DNA from: Prostheceraeus crozeri
Lineage: Eukaryota > Platyhelminthes > Polycladida > Euryleptidae
Length of the DNA stretch: 64,000 nucleotides
Assembly (NCBI GenBank): GCA_907163375.1
Contig: CAJQUW010006858.1
Span: 162,501 to 226,500, forward strand
Reading direction: 5' to 3'
Within the stretch, counting starts at the first letter, position 1. Each line of letters opens with the position of its first letter. This document shows, piece by piece, positions 10,387 to 21,900 of the stretch. A program made the translations under genes and the position numbers. The notes beneath the pieces are model-generated. The model had not been told where the DNA came from. It ran no database searches and saw only the letters and a list, made by a program, of their open reading frames with translations.

Positions 10387-10591
10387 TGATTCCTACTCGA
10401 CATGGCGTACAGCTATATTTCATCTTGACTGTCACTCAACCAGCAATAGTGTCCAGTGACGAATTCATTCTATTACGCATGTATTGTTGATACAAATTGA
10501 TCATTGTGCTGTGAAACATAGAAATAGAACTTTTACAGCACGCTGTACAGCACATAATTTACCGAACAGCAAAAGTATAAATGAACCTTTA

Positions 10592-11840
10592 CACATTTCA
10601 TCCACGACATCAATTGCGCATTTCGCTTCATTGTAATCAGTTATTATTTCCGGCTTACGGTGATTTTCTTCGGAAAGACGGGTGGAATGATGGAGACTAG
10701 ATAGCATCAGTAGGTTTTTCTTTTGGTTACTTGGTATCCAGCCAATGTACACTGCTTATCAGGTCCACCGAAAAAAAAGTTGTTTCAAAAACCTCTTTCC
10801 TGCGGTGTAATTCGGGTGGTATGTCTCTTTTGTTCGACATGATTGTTCCCAAATAAGTGAGTTTATATTCATTCAGAAGTTTGACCACTGTCGGCATTGA
10901 GGTGAAAAACCTGTCACATTTCTACCCGTTCCTCGAAAATCTTGAACTAAATATTCCACCAAGTTCTGGGATTTGTTTGCTTCTTCGTGTGTTTGGGCTG
11001 CCTGTGAATCTGTCGGTCGCTTTGTAGCTGGGCTGCCTCTGTAAATGTATCTATAACGTGCATCTGCTGCCTACCTGATCATCTCTCCGAGTTTCCCGGG
11101 TTTCTGTGGAAAGTACACTTTATGTGGGGATCGACAACGAGACAACGAATGACAATTCATCTACAGCAATACAATCACTGGCAGTGAAAAAGAGATGCAA
11201 ACGTTCATTCCTGTCGTCGAAGATTTCACGAAAATGCGTAAATGGGTTAGTTTGTTTCCTTGTGTTTCGGTCAATGCGACTATCAAATCTCAAACACCGA
11301 AGCCACATCTGCAACGTGTTGCGGCTCACGACGCTGCGATAAAATGGGTTTGCATCGTCGATAAATAATTCCCTCAGAAGAATCTGTGAGTCTTGTGAAG
11401 CTCCTCTATAATACATGAAACCAATAAGAGCTTTCAATCCTTCGATGTCGAAAGTTACATCAATGCCAAGTCTTATCCGCTTCTATTTGTGAATACATGA
11501 CGATCTTCTGTAGGTTATCATTGTCGAAAAATAATGAAAATAATCTACTGAGTGTATTAGCTGCAACAGCTTCAGCTGTCGGTCCTGGGGATTGACGAAT
11601 AACGTCCACTGCACGTCGCCTCCGACTCAGGGGAGGACTTGTATACCACAATTCACCATTCTTGTCTACAAGATCATTTGTTGCTCTTCTTCCATCACGT
11701 CTACGAATTGACGATTCATGGTCACTTTGAACCAAATCGATATCATCAGCAGTAGCAGTTTCTTCTTCCAAACTGTTCATAAGTTGAAGAGCTTCCCTCA
11801 TTGCTTCTCGTCGAGGTCCAATAGCGCGTGCAGCCATCAC
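10592..11840 (-). pseudogene. piggyBac copy P1, N-terminal and central part
   Basis: The minus-strand reading from about 11840 starts with an acidic, arginine-rich leader. It continues with NGELWYTSPPLSRRRRAVDV, ALIGFMYYRGASQDS, NTLQMWLRCLRFDSRIDRNTR and DCIAVDELSFV (the first catalytic D context of piggyBac, near 11145). Further on come CDRFFTSMPTVVKLL, YLGTIMSNKRDIPPEL and YNEAKCAIDVVDEM (third D context) at the Harbinger border. Frame changes and stops interrupt it between about 11107 and 10750. The frame resumes at 4120 on the other side of the Harbinger element, which shows the insertion order. Confidence 0.75.
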
Positions 11841-12096
11841 CGAAGAATTCGCACAAATGACTGATCAGTGATCACTTGTTCATCAGGTGCAGTCAACACT
11901 TCCCATGATTATTGATTAGTCATCATCAATCAACAGCGCGCTGCCAGTAGTCTATTGTCACTTGGAAGTCAATTCCTCGCTGACGAGTGTATCAAACCCG
12001 TGCAGTAAATGTCACGTGATCTGGGTCAAATCGAACTTATATTAGAAGAATGCGGAGCAGCTGATTACAAAGGGTGATTGTTTTTATCACCCTTTG

Positions 12097-13162
12097 GAGG
12101 TTAACGGTCAACGGAAGTCAACTTTTTTTTAACTTTTTAACTTTCTAGAAAATGGTAACGATTAGTTTAACTTCCATTACTCTCATGGAAATCCGTTAAC
12201 TTTTTAATAAATATGCGGCTGAGAGCTCAGCTCGTGATGTCAAGTCAAATAATCACGGCAAGAATTCGACAGACTTCGAAGCTTCGGATGACGATGCCGA
12301 TTTCTTTCGGGGCATGATCCAAACTGGGAAAAGCGGTGGTTCATGTGAATCACCGCTTATTCCATCGTTCATTCCTGGCTATCATGCATTTGGAGGAAAG
12401 AAGAAGAATTCAGCGATAAGTCTTTCCGAGATAACTCTGTCTTACTGAAACTGTTCAAGAAATTCAATACTGGCATACTGGCAAGTGCCTCTGCAGAAAG
12501 ACTATTCTCCAGTGGCAAAGATGTGTTCAGAGATAAGAGGTCACACCTTACGGACAGAAATATTGAACGCTTGCTATTCATACGCGGGAATAAGTGCATT
12601 TGACTCGTGCCCTGAAGTGCGCAGGAATAAGTGTAAATATCATTAATCCTGTTAAACTGTTTGATTGTTTGATCCTGATTGATTTTTCAATTTTTAACCA
12701 AGTTAACACAGCGTGTTCTTTTAATTAACTTTTGTTTACCAAACTCGCAAATCACGTGCAACTATCCTCTTACGTTATTCATTCTGTATAACTACAGTTC
12801 ATTTGTTTTCTACAGATTTTACAGATTTTTGACACAGATGTTTAAAAGTGATGAAAGTATTTTTCGAGAAAAGCTGAATGGATAGCAAAGATGTAGGCTT
12901 ATAAGTTTTCACAAGAGGTGTGTGGGTCCCTGGCCGAAGAAAAATAAAGAAACTAAGAATAGCAGAAATTTATCTGTGAAGACACAATGTTAACTAAAAT
13001 ACGATTTTAAAGATAACATAAAATTTAACGAATTAACGGTTTAATTTTAACTGCCGTTACTTTACTCCCAAATTAACGGATTATTGTTAACGGAACTACA
13101 TGTTTTAATCAACGGAACAAAGTGAACGGAGCTAACTTTCTTTTTAACGCTGCCCATCACTG
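12097..13162 (+). mobile_element. hAT remnant with GTTAACGGA subterminal repeats
   Basis: The right end reads, on the minus strand, CAGTGATGGGCAGCGTTA, a hAT-like CAGNG terminus. Copies of the motif TTAACGG lie near both ends. The plus strand near 12427-12603 encodes LLKLFKKFNTGILASASAER then LFSSGKDVFRDKRSHL, an hAT C-terminal dimerisation domain, ending at TGA 12603. A preceding piece (DFEASDDDADFF) is in another frame. Most of the transposase is missing, so this is a short internally deleted copy. The left end is degenerate and no TSD is visible. Confidence 0.65.
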
Positions 13163-13163
13163 C

Positions 13164-13304
13164 CAATGATAACCTACTTTCTTTATATTCCTCATCTACA
13201 TCTGATAGTGCTGTGGTTCCCTTTCGATAGCATACCACGCACACCCTCTTCCTCGCTATCTCATGTCCATTTTCAAAATTTGTAATAGAAGAAGCAGTCG
13301 CCAT
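13164..13304 (-). pseudogene. N-terminal zinc-finger fragment of the 7210-9263 family (copy 3)
   Basis: Minus strand from ATG 13304. HEIARKRVCVVCYRKGTT..DVDEEYKESRL aligns with HDEARDVVCILCFKKSST..LTEEHHQAIQ of the long-TIR element protein. The alignment stops exactly where the hAT terminus CAGTGATGGGC begins (13162), so the hAT seems to have inserted here. It could be the missing N-terminus of copy 1 at 2223-3870, which is on the same strand. Confidence 0.5.
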
Positions 13305-13879
13305 GTCTCAGTAAACTTGTATGGATAGCGAGCACAGCGATGTCAAGAAAAGGCGATAATGATGTCAGCTCGCATGTATTGCAATGTCTCATTTACTCTT
13401 TGATTTTACGGACGCTTATGCTTCATGCGTTTTTCTATTGTTTGCACAGCTGTTCATCCGATCGTAAAAAAAAGTTAAATGAAACCAATTAACTTCAGTC
13501 TATCGAATATGAGTGCACCTGGTCAGATGTTGACACCATAACTGTAATTGAAATCAATATCGGTATGTTATGAAGGAGAGGAAACATGGAAGAGAAAGTG
13601 CATTCCTCGGTACATGAAGCCTATATCCGAATGAAAGCTCATGAACTAGAGTACGCACCGCACTAGAATACATAAAATGTCATGAGCCAATTTACATGAG
13701 CAATGTGCATGTACAAACATAACTGTGAACTGTGCAGAAATGACTGCAAAGAGATACAGCATAGTACGAGTACTTATTGCAACCTGCAGATACGTATTTA
13801 CTCAAGTACTTGATAATTATAGACATTAAACCTATAAACTATTAAATCAGAGGCGGCTCATGCGGCATCTTCGGCTGAT
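13305..13879. other. Intergenic, no feature seen
   Basis: AT-rich sequence without a convincing open frame or repeat, between the zinc-finger fragment and the tandem array. Confidence 0.6.
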
Positions 13880-14457
13880 GCAATGTCGTATTGGTCACCT
13901 CGGCGACCCTTTTTTTGTTCACAAGGCGCCAAGTCTGCCCGATGGATACGATGTCCCCCGAAAAAATCGGGGGTAGTTTGTCAATGACAGTGCAGATGTT
14001 GTTCAGTCCGGGCACCAATTCAATGCCTTGTAAATTCACTCTTAATTTTTTCGAGCCAACTTTCTCAACCACGGGATAAGACACTGTTGATATCTGCATA
14101 CTCGTACATTAGTAGTCCTACAGTTTTTGAAGATATAGGTGATTGCCAACCATCATGTTGTACACTTCTCGAGGTGGGTTGATTGTCCCAACAAATTACC
14201 TGATGGATACGAGGATGTGCATAAAAGCATGGAAATTATTGAAAATCCTCATAGAGAAAGTCAGTAACAAATTCCTATGCCATACGAACCAATAAAATAT
14301 TTTTGAAAAACGTTTTTGCATTCGTTTGTAAGCATTTTTACCGCATGCTGTGAAAAATGGTCAGGCATTTCAACTTTGTGTATTGAAGAAATTCTTCAAT
14401 TGCTGTGAACTACACTGCAGAATCGAAATCTGGATGCATATCCGTCCAAGTTTGTAG

Positions 14458-14895
14458 TCATAAGGTGGAGAGTGAATAAACAAGTGACAAGCAAGTAGTA
14501 AGTTCGTCCTTCTGTTGACTTTTCTTGAAATATACAATCGATGTATACATGCTGTTCATTACGACAAAAATTTTTTGCCCTCCAGAAAAATCTACAGCTT
14601 CATTTAGTTGAATAATACACAAGTTTAAGTATTTTCCATCACAAACAAAAGTAAATTTCATTTCAATTTTATCCTCAATTAAGTTTGCATAAATTGCATC
14701 CTTATGCTCTATAATAGGACTAGTAATGTATGTAGATATCGATAGTGTCTCATCTCGACATAGAATACTACATGAATCTATGATTATATTCTGTCCAATG
14801 CACTGGAAGGCAATGCTCTTGCCTTTTAGTATGCAAGAGATAAGATCTGAGAATAGCTGTTTGTGGTATTGGGTCAAGTTAAAATTTATATTCAA
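14458..14895 (-). CDS. Unrecognised open frame in array unit A
   Basis: A 145-codon minus-strand frame starting MNINFNLTQYHKQLF and containing ISCILKGKSIAFQCIGQN and DFSGGQKIFVVMNS. Composition is rich in I, S and C, with no signal peptide or familiar motif. The matching frames in units C, D, E and F are broken into short pieces by indels. It lies upstream, in coding direction, of the candidate exon at the landmark block and might be another exon of the same repeated gene or an intron. I do not recognise it. Confidence 0.25.
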   Translation of the reverse strand: MNINFNLTQYHKQLFSDLISCILKGKSIAFQCIGQNIIIDSCSILCRDETLSISTYITSPIIEHKDAIYANLIEDKIEMKFTFVCDGKYLNLCIIQLNEAVDFSGGQKIFVVMNSMYTSIVYFKKSQQKDELTTCLSLVYSLSTL

Positions 14896-15279
14896 ATATT
14901 CTTGACAATCATGGAAATTTCAATCACTTTATTCCTAAATCATAGACTTCTAAATTGATGTGCACAGAAAAATGAGCTAAATTTGAAATAATTTTCTACA
15001 TGATCAGGCCAACCAACATTTGTGTTACAAAAGATCCAATTTTGCAGCTGTAGCCACCAGATTTCAAATAGCTTACTTCCTACGTATTATGCAACTTTGG
15101 ACTGAAGGAAAATCAATTTGGCACTAAACTTTTGGCGTGAGATTTATTTTAAAATGTGAATGTTTGGAATATTTCGGCTGATTTCGGTGTATTCACTTAG
15201 TAATGTTATATTGCAGTATCAGTTCTTGATTAAATAGGTTGAGATTACATAAAAGTATTATTTCTTTCTATAAATATAA

Positions 15280-15983
15280 TAATAATAATAATACTCGTTT
15301 ATTGTAAGAATGAAAATCAGACAGTACAGAAGATAGTTTACAGCAACATGATCAAATTACGAGATGATACATCGATAAATTTCAAAGTTATTGATGCGTG
15401 TGCACACTCAATATTCGAAGTAAAGTATTCCCAGAAGTTGAAGAACACGCAAATTGGATGCTAAGTCCAAGTATTGTTGTACAATGAGGTGCAGTGTGGT
15501 ATATATGAATTATATCGTCTTTGTGTTTTGCACAAGGGCATCTCATAATGTCCAGAAAATCGCAGTGTTGGAGGAAGTAATGCATGTAAAGCATGGTTGG
15601 CGTCGGACATAGCCGAAAATAATTTCATGGATTGAGATTTCCTTCTTGAGGAAAGGGTCGGAAATTCTCCACAATCACAATGAAGACCACATATTATGTG
15701 ATGATATCGTCTTTGGATCTTCTCTAGCTTCCAGGAATTTTTGTCAAGCAAACCAATGAATAAAGGATTGCAATATTCGAGGATAGGTAGGACAAAAGTT
15801 TTGTAAATACGAATGAGATCTTCCTTTGCCAAAAATTTCTTCAAAGTTCGGATCAAAAATAGATGTTTTGCGGCTTTCTTGCATTGGTTGTCAATATGCA
15901 AATCCCAAGATAAATGGTGATCATAAGTAATGCCAAGAACTTTCAGATGTTGTACAGCTTTAAAAGACTTTGACGATGAAGAC
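15280..15983 (-). mobile_element. 5'-truncated non-LTR retrotransposon fragment in the array
   Basis: On the minus strand, the frame ending at 15461 encodes LKVLGITYDHHLSWDLHID, FLIRTLKKFLAKEDLIRIYK, FVLPILEYCNPLFIG and LEKIQRRYHHIICG. This is the C-terminal region after the reverse transcriptase palm in CR1/Jockey-type elements. The 3' end is a (TTA)n tail near 15280-15292. ATATAA flanks both sides (15274-15279 and 15984-15989), a plausible TSD. The insertion separates array units A and B, so it postdates at least that duplication. Confidence 0.7.
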
Positions 15984-18900
15984 ATATAAAGATATAAATA
16001 TAAAGGGTTAGAACTTTTCCTCTCCGATTGACTTGAAACTAACCATCCCGATGTAGAATTGCACGAGGATTCCGAATCTTGCCTCCCGTTTCCCCTCATC
16101 CGATGCTTCGTTGTGCCGCTAGAGAATCTCGTCCTGCATAACAACCGTACCATGCAAAAATCTTAAGTGTCAGAATATATGAAATCGACGATCGCAACTC
16201 TTGCCTAAAAACCATCTAAAATGGGTGGAAAATGTCATGAAGAGTCAGAATCTGGTCTCAAGTTGGTTTGTTTTTTTTTTGTCCCCCCCCCCTCAATCCG
16301 AGCTTCGTTTTCGCCCGCTAGAGAGCCCTTAACCCACAAATCTAACGACTGTCGTTTTTCGGAGATGTTCAAAAATCGTCATTTCGCTCTCAGCCTAACG
16401 AGAAAGGCATGAAAGGCCGTTCCCTCCAGTGAATTGTCTCACTCCTTAAACCTTCAAATGGATATTGCACGACTTTCTACGAGCCCTACAACCCAGGAGT
16501 GAAGCGATGTCCAGAGGAGGGGGGGGGACGTGAGACTGTTTCTCTCCGATTGAGTGAAAAAAACCAAAAAGGGGACGCCGCTCCCTCCAGCTACATGATA
16601 TTTTTATCACGTCCCACCAGATCTCCACCCAGATTATACAGAGGAGTATTCGTCCCGTCGCGGCACAAAAACGGCCTCTTCGGCGTGTGCAGCACATTGA
16701 AGCCAAAATAAAGATATAAATATAAAGGTTAGAACTTTTCCTCTCCGATTGTCTTGAAACAAACCATCCCGATGTAGAATTGCACGAGTGATTCCGAATC
16801 TGGCCTCCGTTTCCACAATCCGATGGCGTCTGTGATATGCCGCTATAAAAAGAGATATTCTCGTCCTTCAAAACACCGGTACCATGCAAAAATCTTAAGT
16901 ACAGGAAATCATGAAAATCGACGCGGTCTCACTCTTGCTGATAACCATCTAAAATGGGATATAAAATGTGCTGAGAGGATCAGAATCAGGTCTCAGTTTT
17001 CTCATCCGATGCTTCGTTCGCCCCGCAAGAGCCGCGAAAACCCACAAATAATCTAACTCGGTCGTTTATCGAGATGTTTCAAAAATCGTCATTTTCGCTC
17101 TCAACCTAAACGAAGAAAGGCAGGGAAAGGCCGTTTTCCCCAGTGAAAATGTCTCACTCTGTTACCTTCAAATGAGGAAAATTGCACGACTTTCTACGAG
17201 GTCCCAACAACGCCAGGATTGAAGCTACTGTCCAGAGGAGGGGGGGGACGTGAGAACTTGTTTCTCTCCATTGACTTATGAAAAAAACCAAAAGGGGGGG
17301 ACGCCTCTGCCCCTCCAGCTACTATGATAGTTAAATCGACGTCCACCATATGCTCCACCCAGTATGATTCAGAGAGAATTCATTCCGTCGCGTCACAAAA
17401 CGTCCTCTTCGGCGTGTGGCATCACATTGTCCGCCGCTCGTCACCTTGGCGACCCATTTTTTTGTTCATCCAAAGGCGCCAAGTCTGCCCGATGGATACG
17501 ATGTTCCCCGAAAAAATCGGGGGTAGTTTGTCAATGACAGTGCAGATGTTGTTCAGTCCTGGGCAACCAATTCAATGCCTTGTAAATTCACTCTTAATTT
17601 TTTTTTTTTCGAGCCAATAACTTTCTCAAACCCCACGGGATAAGACACTGTTGATATCTGCATACTCGTACATTAGTAGTCCTACAGTTTTTTTTGAAGA
17701 TATAGGTGATTGCCAACCATCATGTTGTACACTTCTCGAGGTGGGTTGTATTTGTCCCAACAAATTACCTGATGGATACGAGTATGCTGCATAAAAGCAT
17801 GGAAATTATTGAAAATCCTCAAGAGAAAGTCAGTAACAAATTCCTATGCCATACGAACCAATAAAATATCTTTTGAAAAACGTTTTTGCATTCGTTTGTA
17901 AGCATTTTTACCGCGATGCCTGTGAAAATGGTCAGGCATTTCAACTTTGTGTATTGAAGAAATTCTTCAAGTTGCTGTGAACGTACAGCTGCGGAATCGA
18001 AATCTGGCTTGCATATCCGCCCAAGTTTGTAGTCATAAGGCGGTGGAGAAGTGATAAACAAGTGACAAGCCAGTAGTAAAGTTCGTCCTCTTCTGTTGAC
18101 TTTTTCTTGAAATATACCAAATCGATGTATACATGGCTGTTTCATTACGACAAAAATTTTTGCCCTCCAGAAAAATCTACCAGCTTCATTCAATTGAATA
18201 ATACAACAAGGTTAAGTATTTTCCATCAAAACATAAAAGTAAATTCCATTTCATTTTATCCTCAATTAAAGTTTTGCCATAAATTGCTCTCCTTATCTCT
18301 ATAATAGGACTAATAATGTATGTAGATATCGATATGTTTGTCTCATCTCGACATAGAATACCTACATGGAATCTATGATTATATTCTGTCCAATGCACTG
18401 GGAAGGCAATGCTCTTGCCTTAGTATGCAAGAGATAAGATCTGAGAATACTGTTTGTGGTATTGGGGCGGGTCAAGTTAAATTTATATTCAAATATTCTT
18501 GACAATCATGGAAATTTCAATCACTTTATTCCTAAATCATGGGGGAGACTTTCTAAATTGATGGTGCACAGAAAAATGAGCTAAATTTTGAAATAATTTT
18601 CTACCATGATCAGGCCAACCAACATTTGTGTTACAAAAGATCCAATTTTGCAGCTATAGCCACCAGATTTCAAATAGCTTCTACGTATCCTACGTATTAT
18701 GCAACTTTGGACTGAAGGAAAATCAATTTGGCACTAAACTTTTGGTGTGAGATTTATTTTAAAATGTGAATGTTTGGAATATTTCGGTTAATTTCGGTGT
18801 ATTCACTTAGTAATGTTATATTGCAGTATCAGTTCTTGATTAAATAGGTTGAGATTACTTAAAAGTATTATTTCTTTCTATAAATATAAAGAAAGATATA

Positions 18901-21900
18901 AATATAAAGGGTTAGAACTTTTCCTCTCCGATTGACTTAAAAAAAAAAATAAATAAAAAAAGAACAACTCTATTCAAACTTTCGGGTATCATTTCCTAGT
19001 TAACATCTATAAGTTCTTTTATCCTCTTACTCAACATTCTAAATCCCCTTTTCATTTTCGACCCCTAACCATCCCCGATGTAGAAATTGCACGAGGATTC
19101 CGAATCTGGCCTCCGTTTCCTCATCCGATGCTTCGTTTTGCCGCTAGAGATCATTCTCGGTCCTTCAAAACAGCCGTTACCATGCAAAAATCTTAAGTGT
19201 CAGAAATCATGAAAATCGACGAGTCTCAAGTACTCTTGCTATAAACCATCTAAATGGGTGTAAAATGTCATGAAGAGTCAGAATCTGGTCTCAGTTTTCT
19301 CATCCGATGCTTCGTTCGCCCGCTAGAGCCCAAAATACCCACAAACTTACTAACTCTGTCGTTTTTCGGAGATGTTCAAAAATCGTCATTTCGCTCTCAA
19401 GCCTAAACTAAGAAGGCAATGGAAAGGCCGTTTCCTCCAGTGAAATTGTTCGGGCGATCACTTACCTTTCAAACGAGCTATTGCACGACTTTCTACGATC
19501 CCTACACCAGGAATGAAGCCACTGTCCAGGGGGGGGGACGGTGAGAACATTTTCTCTCCGATTGACTTGGGAAAAAAAAAAAATAACCAAAAAGGGGGGG
19601 ACGCCTCTGCCCTCCAGCTACGATGATATTTTTATCACGTTCCACCATATCCTTCACCAGTATGTATTCCAGAGAGGATTCATTCCCGTCGGCGTCACAA
19701 AACGTCCTCTTCGGCGTGTGCAGCACATTCCGCTCGTCACCTTTCCGTCACCTGGTCGAACCTTTTTTTGTTCACAGGGCGCCAAGTCTGCCCGATGGAT
19801 ACGATGTTCCCCGAAAAAATCGGGGTATTTTGTCAATGACAGTGCAGATGTTGTTCAGTCCGGGCACCAATTCAATGCCTTGTAAATTCACTCTTAATTT
19901 TTTTCGAGCCAACTTTCCTCAACCACGGATAAGACACTGTTGATATCTGCATACTCGTACATTAGTAGTCCTACAGTTTTTGAAGATATAGGATGATTGC
20001 CAACCATCATTTGTACACTTCTCGAGGGTGGGTTGATTGTCCCAACAAATTACCTGATGGATACGAGTATGTGCATAAAAGCATGGAAATTATTGAAAAT
20101 CCTCATAGAGAAAGTCAGTAACAAATTCCTATGCCATACGAACCAATAAAATATTTTTGAAAAACGTTTTTGCATTCGTTTGTAAGCATTTTTTACCGCG
20201 ATGCTGTGAAAATGGTCAGGCATTTCAACTTTGTGTATTGAAGAAATTCTTCAATTGCTGTTGAACTACACTGCGAATCGAAATACTGGCTGCATATCCG
20301 CCCAAGTTTGTAGTCATAGGTGGAGAAGTGAATAAACAAGTGACAAGCAAGTAGTAAGTTCGTCCTTCTGTTGACTTTTTCTTGAAATATACAATCGATG
20401 TATACATGGCTGTTCATTACGACAAAAATTTTTGCCCTCCAGAAAAATCTACAGCTTCATTCAATTGAATAATACACAAGTTTAAGTATTTTCCATCAAA
20501 ACAAAAGTAAATTTCATTTCATTTTATCCTCAATTAAAGTTTTGCATAAATTGCTTCCTTATGCTCTATAATAGGACTAATAATGTATGTAGATATCGAT
20601 AGTGTCTCATCTCGACATAGAATACTACATGGAATCTATGATTATATTCTGTCCAATGCACTGGAAGGCAATGCTCTTGCCTTAGTATGCAAGAGATAAG
20701 ATCTGAGAATAGCTGTTTGTGGTATTGGTCAAGTTAAAATTTATATTCAAATATTCTTGACAATCATGGAAATTTCAATCACTTTATTCCTAAATCATAG
20801 ACTTCTAAATTGATGTGCACAGAAAAATGAGCTAAATTTGAAATAATTTTCTACATGATCAGGCCAACCAACATTTGTGTTACAAAAGATCCAATTTTGC
20901 AGCTATAGCCACCAGATTTCAAATAGCTTACTTCCTACGTATTATGCAACTTTGGACTGAAGGAAAATCAATTTGGCACTAAACTTTTTGGCGTGAGATT
21001 TATTTTAAAATGTGAATGTTTGGAATATTTCGGCTGATTTCGGTGTATTCACATTAGTAATAGTTATATTGCAGTATCAGTTCTTGATTAAATAGGTTGA
21101 GATTACTTAAAAGTATTATTTCTTTCTATAAATATAAAGATATAAATATAAAGGGTTAGAACTTTTCCTCTCCGATTGACTTGAAACAAACCATCCCGAT
21201 TTTAATTGTAGAATTGCACGAGGATTCCGAATCTGGCCTCCGTTTCCTCAGCCGATGCTTCGTTTTGAGAACGCTAGAGATATTCTCGTCCTTCAAAACA
21301 CCGTTACCATGCAAAAATCATAAGTGTCAGAAATCTAGAAAATCGACGAGTATCAACTCTTGTATAAACCATCTATAAATGGTGGGGTGTAAAATTGTCA
21401 TGGAGAGTCAGAAGTCCTGGGTAGGTCTCAGTTTTCTCATCCGATGCTTCGTTCGACCCGCTAGAGCCCAAAACCCACAAAATTCTAACATCTGTCGTTT
21501 TTTCCGGAGATGTTCAAAAATCGTCATTTCGCTCTCAAAGCCGTAGAACGAAGAAAGGCATGGAAAAGAAATGGTATATAATTAATCAAAATTGGAAAAA
21601 GGCCGTTTCCTCCAGTGAAATTGTCTCAACTCTTACCTTTTCAAACGAGCTAGTTGCACGACTTTCTACGATCCCTACAACCCAGGATTGAAGACCCGCC
21701 AAGCCAGTGTCCCATGGGGGGGGGGTACGTGAGAACTTTTTTCTCAACCGATTGACTTGAAAATAACCAAAAAGGGGTGACGCCTCTGCCCTCCCCAGCT
21801 ACTATGATTATTTTTATCACGTCCACCATATCTCCACCAGTATGTAATCAGAGAGTATTCATTCCCGTCGCGTCACAAAACGTCCTCTTCGGCGTGTGCA

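Larger units (their letters stand above)
4124..10588. mobile_element. PIF/Harbinger element interrupted by another transposon
   Basis: The ends are inverted: AGCTTCGTTTATACTT at the left and, on the minus strand, AGGTTCATTTATACTT at the right. TTA lies immediately outside both ends (4121-4123 and 10589-10591), the 3-bp TSD expected for Harbinger. The left arm carries four copies of the palindrome TGCTGTACAGCA within about 110 bases, and a GCTGTACAGC palindrome recurs near the right end. The element has the two usual genes, a DDE transposase on plus and a MADF/Myb-like protein on minus. A 3.6-kb transposon fills its middle. It sits inside the piggyBac copy P1 reading frame. Confidence 0.85.

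Noticed and set aside
15461-16153. Single 230-residue protein
   Set aside because: It is a fusion frame across the border of the array unit and the inserted non-LTR fragment.
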